NCBI GenBank assembly: GCA_024345305.1
Contig: BRON01000011.1
Coordinates: forward strand, 186,001 to 250,000
Direction of reading: 5' to 3'
From: Mrakia gelida
Taxonomy: Eukaryota > Basidiomycota > Tremellomycetes > Cystofilobasidiales > Mrakiaceae
Length of the DNA: 64,000 nt
Of the stretch, positions 1 through 9,233 are shown piece by piece. The position numbers and the translations under genes are program-made. The notes beneath the pieces were generated by a model, which did no database searches, was not told the DNA's origin, and worked only from the letters and a program-made list of their open reading frames with translations. Positions within the stretch are counted from its first letter, which is position 1, and each line of letters begins with the position of its first letter.

Positions 1-1238
1 GAAGGAACGAAGCTGACTCTCCTCCCTTCCCTCCTCCTCTGCCTCCCTCCCTCCCTCGCGTCCTCTCCCCTTCTTTCATTCAGGGCTCGTCGATTTCGGC
101 ATACGTCTCCTCGCTCCCCACTCAGGTCAAACTCGTCCACCAACTTGAGGTCGTCTTCCAAGGCCCCTCCGGACTCGCCATAGACGCAGGATCCCACCTC
201 CTCGAGTCGATTGCTAGGACGGACGAAGCCTCGCGACGGACATCAACGAGGGAATCCTTCGAGTCACGGGTATGGAGAAGGAGAGAATCGCATCGGTCGC
301 CGAATACCTGGGTTGGGTCGTTGCTGGATTGAATGAAGGGAAGTGGCAGAGGGACGAGGAAGGGAGTTTGAATGGATGGGCGTTCGTCGTCTCGAAGGTG
401 AGCTCGCCTCTCTGGTCTCCCTTTCTTCTCGCTTCCGCTCCTCGTCTATTTCGTGAGACGCTAACGAGCTTCCTTCCTCTCTCATCATCGACGCCGATCC
501 TTCCCTCAGATCATCCCCATCCTCTCCGCTGCCGTCCAAGCGCTCAAATCCGATCCGTCTTCGTTCGACGTCCTCCTCTTCGCGACTCAGCTTCAGCTTC
601 TCGATCCCGAGTCTGGCTTCTTCCTCCTCCATACCTTCGAGCGAGCTGGTAAGACTGACGAGGAGAAGATTGAGTTGATCAGCGACGCTATCGAGGATCT
701 CGAGGTCACCGTTCGAGTGGTGAGTCTTGAACCGTCTCCCCTGGCTCGTTGTTGACGTTTCGACTCAAGCTCGTCGCTTCGCCTCTTTCCGCTCGAGCTC
801 GAGTTGACTCCCTTTCTCCTATCCCTTATACTCCTCTCTCCATCATCGCAGTTCTACTCCAAAGAATCCTCCTCCGCCCATCTCCTCAAAGACTCGTTCT
901 TCATCGGTCTTCCCTCCTCCTCCTCCTCCGAACACGTCCCCTCTTCTTTGGAAGCCTACGCGCTCACGCCTCAGGTCATGAACTCCTACTCGAGCTTCGG
1001 CTCCAGCGCTTCTGATTCGGCTGTCTTCGAACAGGTCGACGACGTTGAGCGTGGAGTCCGGCGATCGAAGTTGAGGAGGAGGACGAAGAGGAGGACGGTC
1101 TGGTCGTCGGAGGAGCTCGTCGTCGCTGAGTCTGATGGCACGACTGAGGAGGAGGACGACGAGGAGTCCACGGAGTTTGAGGAGGAGCTTGAGACTCCTG
1201 GTCTGGGAGGGAGGTGGTTGAGGCGTGGTGGGTGGTGA
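1..1238 (+). CDS. Unrecognised protein, 3' part only
   Basis: The 5' part lies outside the window. A coding exon begins after an acceptor at about 83 (frame beginning GSSISAYVSSLPTQ). Coding continues to a donor near 400, resumes at about 513 (IIPILSAAVQALKSD), reaches a GTGAGT donor at about 720, and the last exon runs from about 851 (FYSKESSSAH) to TGA at 1236-1238. The tail is acidic (runs of E and D) and then basic. I do not recognise a domain, transmembrane segment or signal. Oddity: between about 150 and 270 two good coding frames meet without a plausible intron (LAIDAGSHLL in one frame, LATDINEGILRVTG in another), which looks like a missing base. Exon structure is inferred from splice signals only. 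Confidence 0.55.
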
Positions 1239-1958
1239 AGAAGTGAGGGAGGAGGTGGTGTTCGTTTCGGTTTCTCGTTCCTCGTTCGTCTCTTGTCGTT
1301 TCCCGTTCTCGTTCGATTTGTTTCTCGTACTATTACTCGAATTGTTCTTCCTTGTTATCGTTTTCCGTCCCTTTGACCTCGTGTTTCCGTTCTCACTTGT
1401 GTTTCCCCTCGTCTTCCTCTTCTTGTGTCTTCGTCGCGTCGTCTCACGTCTCTCCTTTTTTTACGCCTTTACGATTTTCCTCGATTTGTTGCCACTTTCC
1501 CGTTCTCATTTCCTTTCCGTGTTTCTGCCTCCCCTCTCGTAGTCCCTCGTATACCGTAGATCTGATCCCTCCCTCCTTGTTATCTCTTCTCTCGTCTCGT
1601 TCTCGTCTCGTCCCGTCTCGTTTCCCTTCTCGTAGTCTTGTTTTCTCTTTCGCGCCTTTCTTGATGACTTGTCCTTATCAAATTATGTCCGAAACGAAAG
1701 GTTTACTGCTCACTAAGGTCAACTTAAGCCTTTCTGTTCCGACTCTCGCGACGCGTTCGAACGAAGGGTTCGAAAGACCATCGATCCCCGTCGCCTCGGC
1801 TCCCTCCTTCCTTCAGTCACCGGCCCGCCAGACATCCCAGTTCGACCCAAGCGGCTCGTTTCTGTGAAAAGAGACACGGAAGCGAGTCAGAGGCACGAAC
1901 GAGACACGCAGAGGAATGAAAGAAAGCTCACCTCGACGCCTCGTTCTCGTCCGATTCA
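1239..1958. other. Intergenic, between the 3' ends of convergent genes
   Basis: This stretch is T/C-rich with many CTCGT/TTTC runs and holds no reading frame that looks coding. It separates the stops of the left-edge gene (+) and MYND gene A (-), so it probably contains both 3' untranslated regions. No tRNA, repeat array or mobile element is visible. Confidence 0.5.
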
Positions 1959-3265
1959 TCACTTCGTCTCGAAGCAGACTGTCCTGTGGTTCTTCCAATC
2001 CCTCTTTTGGTGTTCTACAAAAACGAAGGAAGGAAGAGTCAGCCTGCTCGTTCTCGGTGGGAGAGGAAGAAAGAAAGGACGTGACGCGACGCGACGAACC
2101 CTTCGAGCAGTATGGAACGGTAAGGCACTGAAGAACGAGGAAGAAGAGCGGTCAGCGCGAGTTGAGGAGCGTTGGATAGCTGGTGAGCGATACTCACTCG
2201 TGAACAAGCCTCCATCTCAGCTCCCTCAGGGCACTCAGCGCACTCCGAGCCCCGTTCCTTCCAACTCTCTTGCCGCGTCACTTCGCATCTCCACCACGCC
2301 CCAGGCTCAAATCCCAGCCTCTTGGACGCCTTGTAGCATACTTCGGGGGTGATTTTTATCACGTTTTCTATGCTGGTCTTCCCGTTGGCCGTAATTGTGT
2401 CGGGAAGGAAGCCTTGAGCGTCGAGGAGTTTGGCGAGACCGTCGAGGGTTTGACGACTGAGTTGAGGGGCGCTGGGGAGGGAGGAGAGCTGCTTGGCCAG
2501 GGCGTCTATGAGAAAAGTCCAGATTCGGTAGAGTACAATGATGGTGGTATCTTTGCCATTGCGATGCGAGGGCTGAGGAGGGAAACGAGAAGCGGCGGAG
2601 GAAAGAACAGTGAGCTCAACGTACGGCGGCAGCTTCTCCTCTTCTCTCCTCCCTGCTGATCAAACCAAGAGTGGAAGAAAAAAAACTCACGTCGAGGTAT
2701 CCTACAGCTCCGAGAGCATCCAACAAAGAAACGTAGAGTCGCAAAGCATCTGCTTCGTTCTCTCGTACGAAACGTTCAAGGTATGCGCAACCTGAGCGGT
2801 GGTTGGTCGGCGTGATATCGCTCAAAATGAAGACGAATCGCTCCCGCCAGGCTCCGGAGGTTCCTTCTAGCGACTTGGGCATGGCGAGCAGCGTTTGAAT
2901 GAGGCTGAAGAGGTAGGCGGCGTTGAATTGGGACTGATGGAGGGAGAGAGCACGCGAAGGGACGTCAACGCTCGTTCTTTTTGCCAGCTTTTGTTCGGAT
3001 CTTGAGCGGGACCGATGTCACAAAGACGCACGGCGAATGCGTAGAAAGTAAGAGACGAATCAAAGATAGGGGCGCCCTAAAAAGAGGCGAAGCAACTGAG
3101 GTCAGACGGGATTGGGAGAAAGAGAGAAACGAGGAAGGAGGGGTCGAGCTCACCATCTCCCTCAGTCTTGTAACATCTTCGGACGTAGGCGTCTTGAGTA
3201 CTGGAGGTCCAGGGAGGAGAGAGAGGCCCATAAGCTCGGCCAGATCGGTCGGGGAAGGAAGAACT
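1959..3265 (-). CDS. MYND zinc-finger protein A
   Basis: The C-terminus is a MYND-type zinc finger: a run of Cys pairs (CAECPEGAEMEACSRCL, then PYCSKEHQKRDWKNHRTVC) ending at TGA 1959-1961. The finger is split by an intron after PYCSK, exactly as in paralogue B at 38.8-40.1 kb. MYND fingers usually bind proline-rich partner peptides; no SET domain is seen, so a methyltransferase role is not supported. The N-terminal part is helical, with fragments SQFNAAYLFSLIQTLL and RERFVFILSDITPTN, and aligns with B in order. The best N-terminal match to B is LPSPTDLAELMGLS at about 3230-3265. The first ATG in that frame is at 3231; a short upstream exon is possible, since an acceptor precedes LPSPTD. About five or six introns. 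It is divergent from the F-box gene starting at 3452. Function otherwise unknown. Confidence 0.75.
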
Positions 3266-3451
3266 ATATCTAGGAGAGGGAGGCAGGAGGAAGAAGAAGG
3301 AGGGAAGGAGATCGAAGTTGAGCTCGACTTGAATTCGTCGTCTCTCTTCCTCTTCTTTCCCTCTCACCGCCTCAGCCTCCCAGAACACTTGTCTTCGTCC
3401 TCGATACCTCAGCCCTACACTGCAAAAGATTCTTTCAAACTCCTTTCCACA

Positions 3452-5018
3452 ATGTCGGATCGGTCTTCATCGAAGGAAGGGAAGGGACGAACGGACGAGA
3501 AGGTGAGCTTTGACGATCCTTCTCTTCGCCCTTCCTTCCCTCTCCTACTCCCCACTCTCGTCTCTCTCTTCATATCGTCCCTCTTCACGCCGTGGATATA
3601 TGCTGACTCGCCTATTCTCCCCTTCGTGCTTTGTCTCGCTCAGAAGGTCGATCTCGTCGCCGAGAAACCAGCCCTCGCTCGCCCTCCTCCCATCGCCCCA
3701 TCCTCTTCCTCATCCCGTCTTCCTCCCACCTCCCACGATCTATCTCCCGTCAGCGTCACCTCAACAGTATCTTCATCATCAGGAGATCCCATCGCTACCC
3801 AGATCGCTCAACTCTTCTCCCTCGTCGGTCGCCTCTCGTCCGAGAATGCCGCTCTCAAAGCTCAATCCCAACGTCACACCTCGTCCATCGCTCGTCTCTC
3901 AGCCGAGAACGAGGGGCTCACGCGAAGCAAGCAGGAGATGATCAAGACTATGGAGGAGATGTCTAAGGCGTTCGGAAGTCACTGGCTTTGGGAGGCTGAG
4001 AGAAGGAAGGGGGAGGAAGGGAAGGGACGTTGGACTTGTCGGGGGTGAGTCGCTCAGTCTCTCTCCTTCCTTCTTCCTCTGCTCGTTCTTCAAGCTGACT
4101 CGACCCTCGCTCCATCTTCTTATTCGCAGGAAAAGTATAAGATGAACTCCCTCCGAGTCGATCACTCCAGACCACCTCCCTCCCTCAACTCCATCCCCGT
4201 CGAACTTTTCAACTCCATCGTCTCCCTCCTCGACCCTTCGGACCATCTCGCCCTCTGCGGCGTTTCCTTCCGGCTCTTGGAGTTATCCTCAGGCTTCGTG
4301 TACGGAAAAACGACGGGGTTTTGTTCTAAAACTGTCGTGTCTTTCGTTGCCGCAAGAGTGAGCTTCCTTCTCCCTCGAGTCGTCTCTTTCCCTTTGCAGT
4401 CCTGATCACCTCATCTGCTTTTCTTGCTCATCTCAGGCATTAGGTCTCCCTCCAACTCGGATCACGCCCCTCCTCCTCCCCTCAGACGTCCAGCTCAGCA
4501 TGGCGGGATTCGAAGCTTCCCACTTCCTCCCTCTTTCCAACATCACGATCCACCCCTTCCCAGTCGAAGCCGTCGTCGTCGACACGAGTTCCTCGGCCGC
4601 CCTCTCCCAATGGTCTCCCATCCTCTGGATCCTCGATCCCTCCAGATTTCGCCTCTTCGGCCCCGAGGAAACGCGGAATGTCATCCCATCTGCTCCCGAG
4701 CTCACGAGCGACGACCTTCGCTTCATCGACAGCTGGACTCGGCTCAGGGATTTTATAGGATCAGGCAGCTCCTCCAACCCTCTTATTCCGGATGAAAACG
4801 GTCGCCTCGCTCTCCTCGAGTGCTTGCATCGCTGTAACCCTGGAGGACGCATCGGGGTGAGGTTGGGCTCTACTTTCTCCGACGGGAGGAAGAGGAAAAC
4901 AGTCTGGGAGAAGGTTGAGGAGAAGGAGGTGTTAGCGGTTCTCGCGCGTGGTTTACCTCCAGACCCAAACCGGTCTCTGATAGTCCTTAAAGCTGCTGTG
5001 TTCGGACGGGATGCCTAG
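3452..5018 (+). CDS. F-box-like protein with N-terminal coiled coil, apparent frame break
   Basis: Starts at ATG 3452 (MSDRSSSKEGKGRTDEK), intron 3503 to about 3643, then a Ser/Pro-rich part and a coiled coil (SLVGRLSSENAALKAQ, SSIARLSAENEGL). A later exon carries an F-box-like helix pair (LNSIPVELFNSIVSLLDPSD) and a C-terminal region that matches the paralogue at 53.8 kb (DSWTRLRDFIGSG against HHWTRLEEFSGIG). F-box proteins usually recruit substrates to SCF ubiquitin ligases; that role here is inference. Oddity: the exon ending at about 4046 (GRWTCRG) leaves the donor in phase 2, but the next exon (EKYKMNSL) needs phase 0, as in the intact paralogue (GRWRFSL then EKYKLQ). One base appears to be missing near 4033, or this copy is a pseudogene. 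The other splice phases agree. Confidence 0.65.
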
Positions 5019-5374
5019 ATTAGGTCGTTCGAGGACTTGGAGATCTATCTCGTCGCGTCGTGGACTCGTTTCGCTTAGTTCTCATCCTCGCTCTTCCTTC
5101 TTCATCATATCTTCTCTCCCTCTCTCTCTTCCCCTTTCATACACTCATTGAATGGGTTCTCGTATCCTCGCTCCCCAACAGTCGAAAGACCGAAACGAAT
5201 GCCAGGACTTTTCCGACCACGCGTCGAGATATCTCCGAATCTTCCATGCTCGCTTTCCGACGGTAGATGATAAAGAGCATTGAACCATGTGATTATAGTC
5301 CCAGCTACTGGAAAATTATACATACCCAACGAAAGATAGAACGAACGACAGGAAAGCGAGGCACGAAATCCAAA
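5019..5374. other. Short convergent 3' intergenic region
   Basis: This DNA lies between the stop of the F-box-like gene (+) and the stop of BAG gene 1 (-). I see no coding exon or RNA gene in it. It marks the outer edge of the left inverted-repeat arm: recognisable homology with the right arm stops at the BAG stop codon. Confidence 0.5.
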
Positions 5375-7105
5375 CTAAACGAACTCGTACTTCTCCTCCT
5401 CGTCCTCCTCATCCTCTACACTTGCTGCTCTTCCCTTCCCCTTCGACTTCAACGACGCTGATGATGCTCTTCCTGACGAGTCCGAGACGTTGCTGGAGGT
5501 ATCCGAGGCGCCGTCGTCGTTCGCGTCGACGTGAGTTGGCGAAGGGAGGGAACTCGCGTCGACGACGGGAGGAGATGCAGGCGAGTCCGATGACGAGGAA
5601 ACGATGACCGCCGATCTTGAGGCGGTAGACTCCTCGAGAGTGGGTACGAGGACTGCGGTAAGTTCCTCCTGCTCCGACGAAGTGACTGACTCCTTCTCCT
5701 CCAAACTCTTCAACGCCCTCTCGACCTCCTGCACGAACTTCCTCCTCTCCCTCCTCAAGGCCTCGTCCCCATCGCTCTGGAGTCCGTCTGCGTCGATGAG
5801 AAGCTTCTCGAGGTGGTGTACGAGGACAGTGGGTGTTGAGACGGTTGAGGTGAGGAGGGAGTGAAGTTGGGTTTGGAGGGATCGGAGGGCGGCGAGAGGA
5901 GAGGGAGGGAGGGGTTTGCGACGGGAGGTGGGACGAGAGGAGGGTTGCTGAGGGGTCTGAGGCACAGAAGGAGAGAGGAAAGAGTCAGAAACAAGATGTG
6001 GAGGAAGGCAAACAAGCGGAAAGAGACGCGAAAGACTCACCTTGGTCGACTCCGACGCCTCGACTTCGGATCCAGAATCACCAGCTCGAGGGACGGGACT
6101 GTTCTCGAGAGCTTGAGCGAATGCGAGGAGTTGGTCGATACCTCCGAGGGCATGGCCGGATATGGTCTGTAAGACGAGAGGGACAGCGAAGAGATCAGCG
6201 AAAGCGAAAGAAGAGCGACGCGTCGTCCAGAAGAGATGCCAAACGAACCTGCTGCTGCTGAGGCTGAGAAGCCTGCTCAACTTCCCGACGTGGAGCTTCC
6301 GATCCCGAGAGAAGAGCGAAAAGTTGTTCGAGACCTCCTAGACCCGAGGGCTGCTGTTGCTGACGGTATTCGAGGAGTCGACGACGTTGCTGCTCCTCCT
6401 CCCCTTCGAGTCGCTGCTGCTGTTGATGGTGTTGTCGCTGCTGAAGGCGATGTTGACGGACGAGGTAGGCGTGGTGGAGCTGCTGCATAAGAAAAGGAAG
6501 AATTCAAAGTCAGCGAGAGCTCAGTCCGAAGAGAACGAAACGAATGAACGACTCACCTCCTGCCTCTGCTTCTCGACGAGGGCGGCTGCTCTCCTCTCCT
6601 CCTCCTCCTCCCTCCTCTTCTGGACCTCCTTCGCCTTCGTCAACTTTATCCTCTCAGCCTCCAGATCCTTCCTGATCTTCTCCTCCTTCAACTGAGCTTC
6701 CAAGTAGCGAATCCTCTCGCGATCGTACGAGGGAGCGGCGACGACCTGACGAGTCGAGGAGGGTGAGGTCGAAGGGTAGAGTTGATCCAGGGACTGAGCG
6801 AACTCGGCGAGGAGACGTTGCTTGCGAGCTTCGATAGGGGAAATGGCGAGGGACTGGGGAGATTGGTAGGATGAGGGTCGCTGATGATGGTGGTGAGGGT
6901 GTCGAGGATGGTGAGGAGGGGAGAAGAGGGAGGGCTGACTGAGATGGTCGAGCTCGAACGAGTTGAAGAACTGCTGCTGAGGAGGGAAGCCTGCTTCGAA
7001 TCGAGGGCAAGATGGCTGCGATAGCTGCTGGTGGTGGTGGTGGTGTCGAGGATGATGAGGGGAGAAGAAGCTCGTGGGCTCGGTGGGGAGGTAGAAGAGA
7101 GACAT
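5375..7105 (-). CDS. BAG-domain co-chaperone-like protein, copy 1
   Basis: Starts at ATG 7105 (MSLFYLPTEPTSFFSP) and stops at TAG 5375-5377; four exons with matching phases. The N-terminus is rich in His, Gln, Ser and Pro (HHHHHQQ runs). A long charged coiled coil follows (RYLEAQLKEEKIRKDLEAE), then a Gln-rich stretch. Near the C-terminus is a BAG-like helical region (PLAALRSLQTQLHSLL through VQEVERALKSLEEK). BAG domains bind the ATPase domain of Hsp70 and act as nucleotide-exchange factors; that activity is inferred from the family. The tail is acidic, ending EEKYEFV. It is head to head with ThuA copy 1 across 260 bp. Except for the last 65 or so codons it is essentially identical to the copy at 36.9-38.7 kb. 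Confidence 0.8.
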
Positions 7106-7365
7106 GCTGAGCGAGGAAGGGAGGATGGGGTGAGGCTGGGCTGAGAGAAGAGCTGCTGGTTGAGTTGGGATGGAGGTTGATGGGTCAGATTCATTTCTCG
7201 CTCAGGCTGGTCTTTGTACTCGTTTCGAGAGATGGCCTCGCAGTCTGTCAGCGTGGAAGGAAGGGAAGGGAGAGAGGGTCGTCGTTGCTGGGAGAACGTT
7301 CGAGCTCGTTCTCTCCCTTTCCCTTCCCTCAGCCTCGGGCGACCTGGCCGAGTCGCCAAAGAGCC
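7106..7365. promoter_or_regulatory. Shared divergent promoter, BAG copy 1 / ThuA copy 1
   Basis: These 260 bp separate the two start codons (7105 on the minus strand and 7366 on the plus strand). The whole interval is duplicated in the other arm at 36673-36932 without indels, so both gene pairs should share transcription signals. No specific factor site is certain. Confidence 0.6.
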
Positions 7366-9028
7366 ATGAGCTCAACCTCCTTCCTTTTCTCCCTGCTCTT
7401 GCTTCCTGTACTGGTGCTAGCAGACCCCTCGGTTCTCGTATACACTCGGACAGCAGGTCAGTCAGCGAAGGATGGGACGAGGGAAGGGGGAGCAAACAGA
7501 GGCAAGGCTCGAGCTCACCTCTTCCCCTTCCCTTCCCTCTCCTCACTTCTTGCCATTTCCTCGCCAGGTTTCCGCCATGACTCGATCCCCACGGCCATCG
7601 AAGCCTTTAAGCAGCAAGGTCCCTCGTACAACATCTCCTTCTCGTTCTCGGAGGATCCTGTCCTCTTCTCGGACGATGGCCTGAACGAGTTCGATGCTAT
7701 CGCTTTCGTCTCCAACTCAGACGAAGGTTCGTCCCTCTCTCTCGTCCCTCTTCTCTACTTCGAGCTTCGACGGTTAAGCTCACACCGCTCTCTTTCGCCA
7801 TCTTTTCAGTCCTCGATCAGTCCGGCAAGGATGCCTTCCTCCGTTGGCTTCAAAAGGGAGGGAACTTCCTCGGCGTCCACGCCGGTTGCGCTTGCCTTTT
7901 CACCACAGATTTCTTCCAGAACGAGGTTGGAGCGCTGTTCGACTACCATCCTACACTTCAGCAAGCGGTGAGTGGGGCTTGAGATCATGGGTCGTCTGCT
8001 GGAGAGGTGCGAGAAGGAGCTGATCGCCGTGACGTTCGACTCGTTCCCTTCCCTCCCTCGTCTTCCCTCCGCTCAGTCCTTCCTCCCTCTCAACACTACT
8101 CACCCAGCCATGGTCAACATCCCAGCTCGATGGACCTTTGAGGAGGAGGTCTACTACTTCAGATCTGATCCTCGGACGGTAGGAGCGACGGTTCTGATGA
8201 CCGTCGACGACTCGAGCTACAACGGTCAGTCGAGCTTCGTCTCTTCGCGACGCGTCGTTCTGGCTACTTTCGCCTCTTCAGACACCGCCTGACACCTTTT
8301 TCTCCATCTACGCAGATACCGGAGGAGTTTCGACCGGAACCTACGACCAAGGCTCACCTCATCCCATCGGTTCGTCGCTCCTCCTCCTCTTCTCCTGTCG
8401 CTTCCCTCCCCTCTCAGTCTTCCGACCCTCCTCTTCTTCCTTTCCTGCAGCCTGGTACCAAGAACCGACTTCAGCCGTCACTGCTTCCTCCTCAGTCAGA
8501 GCAGGTCGTTCCTTCTTTACCTCTCTCGGTCACACCAACGCGACCTGGCAGGTTCGTCTCGTTTCGCGTTTGTTCGCCCTCTCGCCTCATTCTCGTTCTG
8601 AATCCCTTCCGATCTCGCTCTTCTTAGGACCCCATTTTTCTCGAACACGTGATGAAGGGACTCGTCTGGTCTCTTGAAGCTGGAACGACGAGGGCTTTCG
8701 ACAGGACCGCAGAAATTGGAACCGCGTCGAACTCGACGACGAGTGCTTCGTCTTCTGCAGTTCTCTCGTGAGTTGTGCTTTTTGGCTCATGGTCTCTCAA
8801 CGTCTCCTCTCCAATACTGACCAATCATCTCTTTTCGTCGTCTCCGTGCTGAGCAGCTCCTCCTCGACTGCTTCTTCGGGCGCGTCTATGTCTGGAACGA
8901 CAGCTTCGACAGCTCCTTCTTCCTCGACGACAGCCTCCACCGGAGGAACAACGAGTCGAATAAAAGTGGCAGTGGCGACCTTAGTTTCTGGTAGTCTAGC
9001 TTTGGTTTTGGTCTCGTTGCTGAGCTGA
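7366..9028 (+). CDS. Secreted, GPI-anchored ThuA-like protein, copy 1
   Basis: ATG 7366 opens a signal peptide (MSSTSFLFSLLLLPVLVLAD), followed at once by a ThuA-like fold: VLVYTRTAG then FRHDSIPTAIEAFKQQG, a DAIAFVSNSDE strand, NFLGVHAGCACLF (the conserved GVHAG element), HPAMVNIPARW, and GRSFFTSLGHTNATWQ near the end of the domain. ThuA-like proteins are class-I glutamine-amidotransferase-like folds linked to sugar metabolism; the substrate is not known here. A Ser/Thr-rich linker and a hydrophobic tail (VSGSLALVLVSLLS, stop 9026-9028) indicate a GPI-anchor signal, so it probably sits at the cell surface. About eight exons. The 5' two thirds is nearly base-identical to copy 2; the 3' third has diverged, mostly in introns. 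Confidence 0.85.
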
Positions 9029-9233
9029 TGCAACGAATCAGACTCGACCGCCATCCCTTCCTCGCCTGCGTCTCGCTCTCTTTCCGTAGCTGATGCACCA
9101 GCAGTATGAATTATCAAACGACAGTACCGAAAAGACCGTGAAGAACCAACAAAACGAAGAAGAAAGACCGTGAAGTATCGAGAACAAGACGAACGGGCGA
9201 AAGGAAACGGGCTCGACGCGTCTGAGCGGTCGT

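Larger units (their letters stand above)
5375..9028. repeat. Left arm of large inverted repeat (BAG/ThuA pair)
   Basis: The segment is repeated in reverse orientation at 35004-38666. From 5571 to about 8215 each base at position x matches the complement of position 44038 minus x with no indel, and I saw only about five mismatches (for example at 7991 and near 8190-8202). Outside this core the homology continues but is clearly diverged: the last 65 codons of BAG on one side, and the introns and C-terminal exons of ThuA on the other, differ by substitutions and indels. The arms are separated by about 26 kb of single-copy genes. Confidence 0.95.

Noticed and set aside
2275..2310. GGCTGGGATTTGAGCC-like stem on the minus strand
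   Set aside because: It is codons of MYND gene A (KRLGFEPGAWWRC), conserved in frame.
2981..4048. 355-codon plus-strand frame reading through into the F-box gene
   Set aside because: Its first 157 codons are antisense to MYND gene A; the real start is ATG 3452, with an intron from 3503.
5375..9028. Inverted repeat as a transposon or DNA-virus insertion
   Set aside because: No transposase, terminal repeat or target-site duplication is visible; content is two ordinary intron-bearing fungal genes.
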